A stretch of 64,000 nucleotides of DNA from an uncultured Crocinitomix sp. GTDB lineage: Bacteria; Bacteroidota; Bacteroidia; Flavobacteriales_D; Crocinitomicaceae. Below, one piece after another: positions 63,183 to 64,000 of the stretch (position 1 is its first letter; each line of letters opens with the position of its first letter). The DNA is taken from contig CAJQHR010000005.1 in the NCBI GenBank assembly GCA_905478225.1, positions 62,001 through 126,000 of the forward strand, written 5' to 3'. Under the pieces are notes generated by a model. That model ran no database searches, was not told the origin of the DNA, and worked only from the letters and a program-made list of their open reading frames with translations. A program made the translations under genes and the position numbers.

Positions 63183-64000
63183 TTAACACATTACTGAATT
63201 TACGGCATTAATTACCGCGTTGGTTATCGTATTTAAATTATCATCCGTCAAATTAAAATAGACGGGGAGTGTAATTTCATTCTGATATTTACTAAACGCC
63301 ATAGGATAATCTGCCATTTTGAATCCACGGCTTTTATAAGCAGTCAATAAAGGCAAGGGTTGGAAATGCACATTTACTGAAACTTGTTGTTCAAAAATTC
63401 GATTGATAATTTCGTCGCGTTGCGCTTCAGTTGCATTTTTCACTCTAATCATGTATAAATGATAAGAGCTTTCCTTCTTATCACTTTTAAAAGTAGGCTG
63501 AATTATCAAGTCTTCATTTTCAAAAGCTTGATTATAAATTGCAAAGATTTCACGGCGGCGATTTAAATTTGATTCATAACGCCCCAATTCAACCAAACCA
63601 ATGGCTGCTTGAATGTCCATCATGTTGCATTTGTAACCTGGCTCTACTACATCATATCTCCAATTTCCGCCACCAGCTTTTGCTTTTGCCAGGGCATCTT
63701 TTGACTGACCGTGTAGGGATTTAACATTTAATAAACGATAGACCTCATCCACATCAAATCGCTCAGGTAAATTCAAACAAACTGCCCCACCTTCTGCAGT
63801 GGTCAAATTTTTAACCGCGTGAAAAGAAAAAACAGCCACATCCGTTACGCTGCCGTTTATTTTGCCTTGATAGCTTGCCCCTATACTATGAGCGGCATCC
63901 GCCATCACTAAAATCCGTCCAAGTGTAGCTTGCTCATCTGAATGTGGCGAAAAAAGCGATTTTATTTCCTTGCTTGCCACCAATTCGTTAATCTCCTCAT
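63183..64000 (-). CDS. DegT/DnrJ/EryC1/StrS aminotransferase (5' end outside window)
   Basis: PLP enzyme that aminates UDP- or dTDP-ketosugars. The frame is open to the right edge (EEINELVASKEIK), so the N-terminus is missing. Visible are VMADAAHSIGASYQGK (the Asp that contacts the pyridine ring), the Schiff-base Lys in VAVFSFHAVKNLTTAEGGAV, GYKCNMMDIQAAIGLVEL and VSVNVHFQPLPLL. Likely makes an amino sugar for the glycan assembled with the downstream wecB and sugar transferase. Confidence 0.92.
   Translation of the reverse strand, partial: EEINELVASKEIKSLFSPHSDEQATLGRILVMADAAHSIGASYQGKINGSVTDVAVFSFHAVKNLTTAEGGAVCLNLPERFDVDEVYRLLNVKSLHGQSKDALAKAKAGGGNWRYDVVEPGYKCNMMDIQAAIGLVELGRYESNLNRRREIFAIYNQAFENEDLIIQPTFKSDKKESSYHLYMIRVKNATEAQRDEIINRIFEQQVSVNVHFQPLPLLTAYKSRGFKMADYPMAFSKYQNEITLPVYFNLTDDNLNTITNAVINAVNSVMC

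Noticed and set aside
1-64000. CRISPR arrays, tRNA or rRNA genes, insertion sequences, phage genes
   Set aside because: I looked in the intergenic gaps and found no regular repeat-spacer array, cloverleaf, rRNA-like sequence or transposase/integrase motif.

Overview
The window is AT-rich and comes from a member of the Bacteroidota, most likely Flavobacteriales. It carries the type IX secretion / gliding core (PorP/SprF-like, gldK, gldL, gldM, gldN) and cargo proteins with T9SS C-terminal sorting domains. It also has Bacteroidota-type promoters (TTG, about 17-23 nt, TAnnTTTG), the VTC-domain plus DUF4956 pair, and the block miaB - sigma54 activator - lptE - TPR-like protein - secG - groES - groEL. 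I cannot name a genus; a Crocinitomicaceae-like member is only a guess. I saw no rRNA, tRNA, CRISPR array, integrase or transposase.

Layout. 1-4860: anmK (cut by the window edge), acyl-CoA dehydrogenase, and a murF-pgk pair. 4986-8246: a four-gene minus-strand operon of c-type cytochrome-like envelope proteins (diheme cytochrome, DUF5777-like barrel, lipoprotein with a CX4CH motif, T9SS cargo with a CXXCH motif). 8297-13047: recG, small secreted genes, a decayed SGNH/PKD cargo gene, and the VTC/DUF4956 pair. 13136-16946: a gene remnant, cdd, a DUF4919-like gene, and pdhA-pdhC. 17090-30995: membrane and envelope genes, fabD, an SPFH protein, gmhA, a frameshifted comM, a universal stress protein, and dnaJ-grpE. 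31252-36813: lnt, an acyltransferase with a secreted partner, and an ABC-F ATPase. 37028-48400: the T9SS region, gldKLMN preceded by two PorP/SprF genes and followed by a second gldM and a nonsense-interrupted second gldN. 48666-59254: a degenerate arginase-fold protein, topA, and the miaB-groEL block. 59496-64000: an S15-like hydrolase with a T9SS tail, then an envelope polysaccharide cluster (sugar transferase, wecB, DegT aminotransferase).

How the parts fit. Much of the window serves the cell envelope: peptidoglycan (murF, anmK), lipoprotein and LPS assembly (lnt, lptE, gmhA), protein export (secG, T9SS) and its cargo, and chaperones (groESL, dnaJ, grpE). The rest is central metabolism (pdh, pgk, fabD, acyl-CoA dehydrogenase) and DNA/RNA maintenance (recG, topA, miaB).

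The most notable irregularities are six damaged reading frames. Three carry single-base changes in A-runs (anmK 5' end, SGNH gene, comM), two carry in-frame stops (gldN copy, adjacent lipoprotein gene), and one is a frameshifted gene tail at 13136-13365. Other points of interest are a partial gldM/gldN duplication, a 28-nt intergenic sequence repeated 29 kb apart, and an arginase-like protein next to the T9SS genes that lacks the usual metal-binding histidines.
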